This document shows, one piece after another, positions 63,522-64,000 of a stretch of 64,000 nt of DNA. The translations under genes were made by a program, and so were the position numbers. Position 1 is the first letter of the stretch; each line of letters starts with the position of its first letter. This DNA comes from Ruegeria sp. HKCCD4315 (GTDB taxonomy: Bacteria > Pseudomonadota > Alphaproteobacteria > Rhodobacterales > Rhodobacteraceae), in contig NZ_WVRN01000004.1 of NCBI RefSeq assembly GCF_013112245.1, forward strand, positions 1 to 64,000, given 5' to 3'. The notes under the pieces are model-generated. The model was not told the DNA's origin. It ran no database searches and saw only the letters and a list, made by a program, of their open reading frames with translations.

Positions 63522-64000
63522 ATGAGCAGATTTTCAATGCGAGCAGCACCGTCCGAAGGCCTTCCCCCTTATTTCAATATCGATCCCGATCTGGCCCATG
63601 CTGAACTGGGTGAACCAACCGGAACACATGAGTTTTCGCAGATTGCAGATGCCTGTGCCCGAGGACGGGCAGATCTGGCGAACCGCGGTCTGGAAGACGA
63701 CGGGCAAAAAAAGCTGCGCCTGTTTTCAACATGGGAGATTACCAAATATCTGATCCCTGTGGCGCCTGCCCATTTTAGGCGTGTGCTCAAAGGTAACCCG
63801 GATTTGCCGCAAGGGCAGTCTGAAACCGAAGGCGGGGCCAAGTGGTTCACGTTGGATGAGGTTCTTCGGCTGCGGACGTATTTTGCTTCGGAAGGATCCA
63901 AGGCGAAAGAATACCGTCCCTACCGTCCTGAAGGGTTGCCAGCCAAAATCGTTTCGGTGGCCAATTTCAAAGGCGGCGTGGGCAAGACCTCGACCTGCGC
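63522..64000 (+). CDS. parA: ParA-type partition ATPase, 3' truncated by window edge
   Basis: The frame from ATG 63522 (or ATG 63537) runs off the window after about 159 residues. The first 120 residues form the N-terminal helix-turn-helix-like part of type Ia ParA (LRLFSTWEITKYLIPVAPAHFRR, WFTLDEVLRLR), which binds the par promoter. VANFKGGVGKTSTC at the edge is the deviant Walker A motif. It directs segregation of the replicon with a ParB expected downstream. Confidence 0.85.
   Translation, partial: MSRFSMRAAPSEGLPPYFNIDPDLAHAELGEPTGTHEFSQIADACARGRADLANRGLEDDGQKKLRLFSTWEITKYLIPVAPAHFRRVLKGNPDLPQGQSETEGGAKWFTLDEVLRLRTYFASEGSKAKEYRPYRPEGLPAKIVSVANFKGGVGKTSTC

Overview
The window looks like part of an extrachromosomal replicon (plasmid or chromid) of a marine alphaproteobacterium of the Roseobacter group (Rhodobacteraceae). 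Three things suggest this. The DNA is GC-rich. It carries a VPLPA-type exosortase with a matching VPLPA-CTERM protein, a sorting pair known mainly from Rhodobacteraceae. It also ends in a RepA-type replication initiator beside iterons, a DnaA box and the start of a ParA gene. No rRNA, tRNA, CRISPR array, insertion sequence or housekeeping gene was seen. Almost everything between the left edge and the replication module serves synthesis, modification and export of surface polysaccharide.

Layout. (1) 1-8.0 kb: an edge-truncated fucosyltransferase-like gene, an SDR epimerase, a Wzx-type flippase, a large GT-C-type membrane glycosyltransferase and two methyltransferases. (2) 8.3-13.5 kb: two divergent paralogous parallel beta-helix proteins, one with a Sec signal and one without but with a long Pro/Asp/Gln linker and an Asn/Gln-rich tail, then an O-antigen polymerase/ligase-like protein. 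(3) 13.5-18.8 kb, minus strand: a tightly overlapping operon of second flippase, GT2, sulfotransferase, FemAB-like acyltransferase and NodB-type deacetylase. (4) 19.2-21.7 kb: GDP-mannose dehydrogenase-like enzyme and a GT4. (5) 22.1-35.9 kb: the assembly and export core. On the minus strand lie an ExoY-like sugar transferase, a TPR lipoprotein, a Wza-like export protein, an outer-membrane beta-barrel, exosortase XrtD (fused EpsI domain) and an acyltransferase. On the plus strand lie an ExeA-like ATPase, a Wzz-like protein, a BY-kinase and a GT2. A VPLPA-CTERM protein faces them. (6) 36.7-61.6 kb: sugar-modifying and glycosyltransferase genes, including a DPM/ArnC-like GT2, two UGM-like flavoproteins, a GMC-like flavoprotein with a ferredoxin-type cysteine motif, a second nucleotide-sugar dehydrogenase, a HAD-UbiA fusion and an SMR-type small transporter. 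(7) 61.9-64.0 kb: a small membrane protein, RepA, the probable origin and the 5' part of parA.

Taken together, nucleotide-sugar dehydrogenases and epimerases would supply uronic acids and other sugars. The ExoY-like enzyme would start the lipid-linked unit, and the GT2/GT4 enzymes would extend it. Sulfo-, methyl-, acyl- and deacetylase enzymes would decorate it. Wzx, Wzy-like, Wzz, kinase, Wza-like and beta-barrel proteins would polymerise and export it. XrtD would process the co-encoded VPLPA-CTERM protein at the cell surface. RepA-type roseobacter plasmids carrying polysaccharide genes for attachment are known ('biofilm plasmids'); that this is one is an inference, and no rhamnose operon is visible here.
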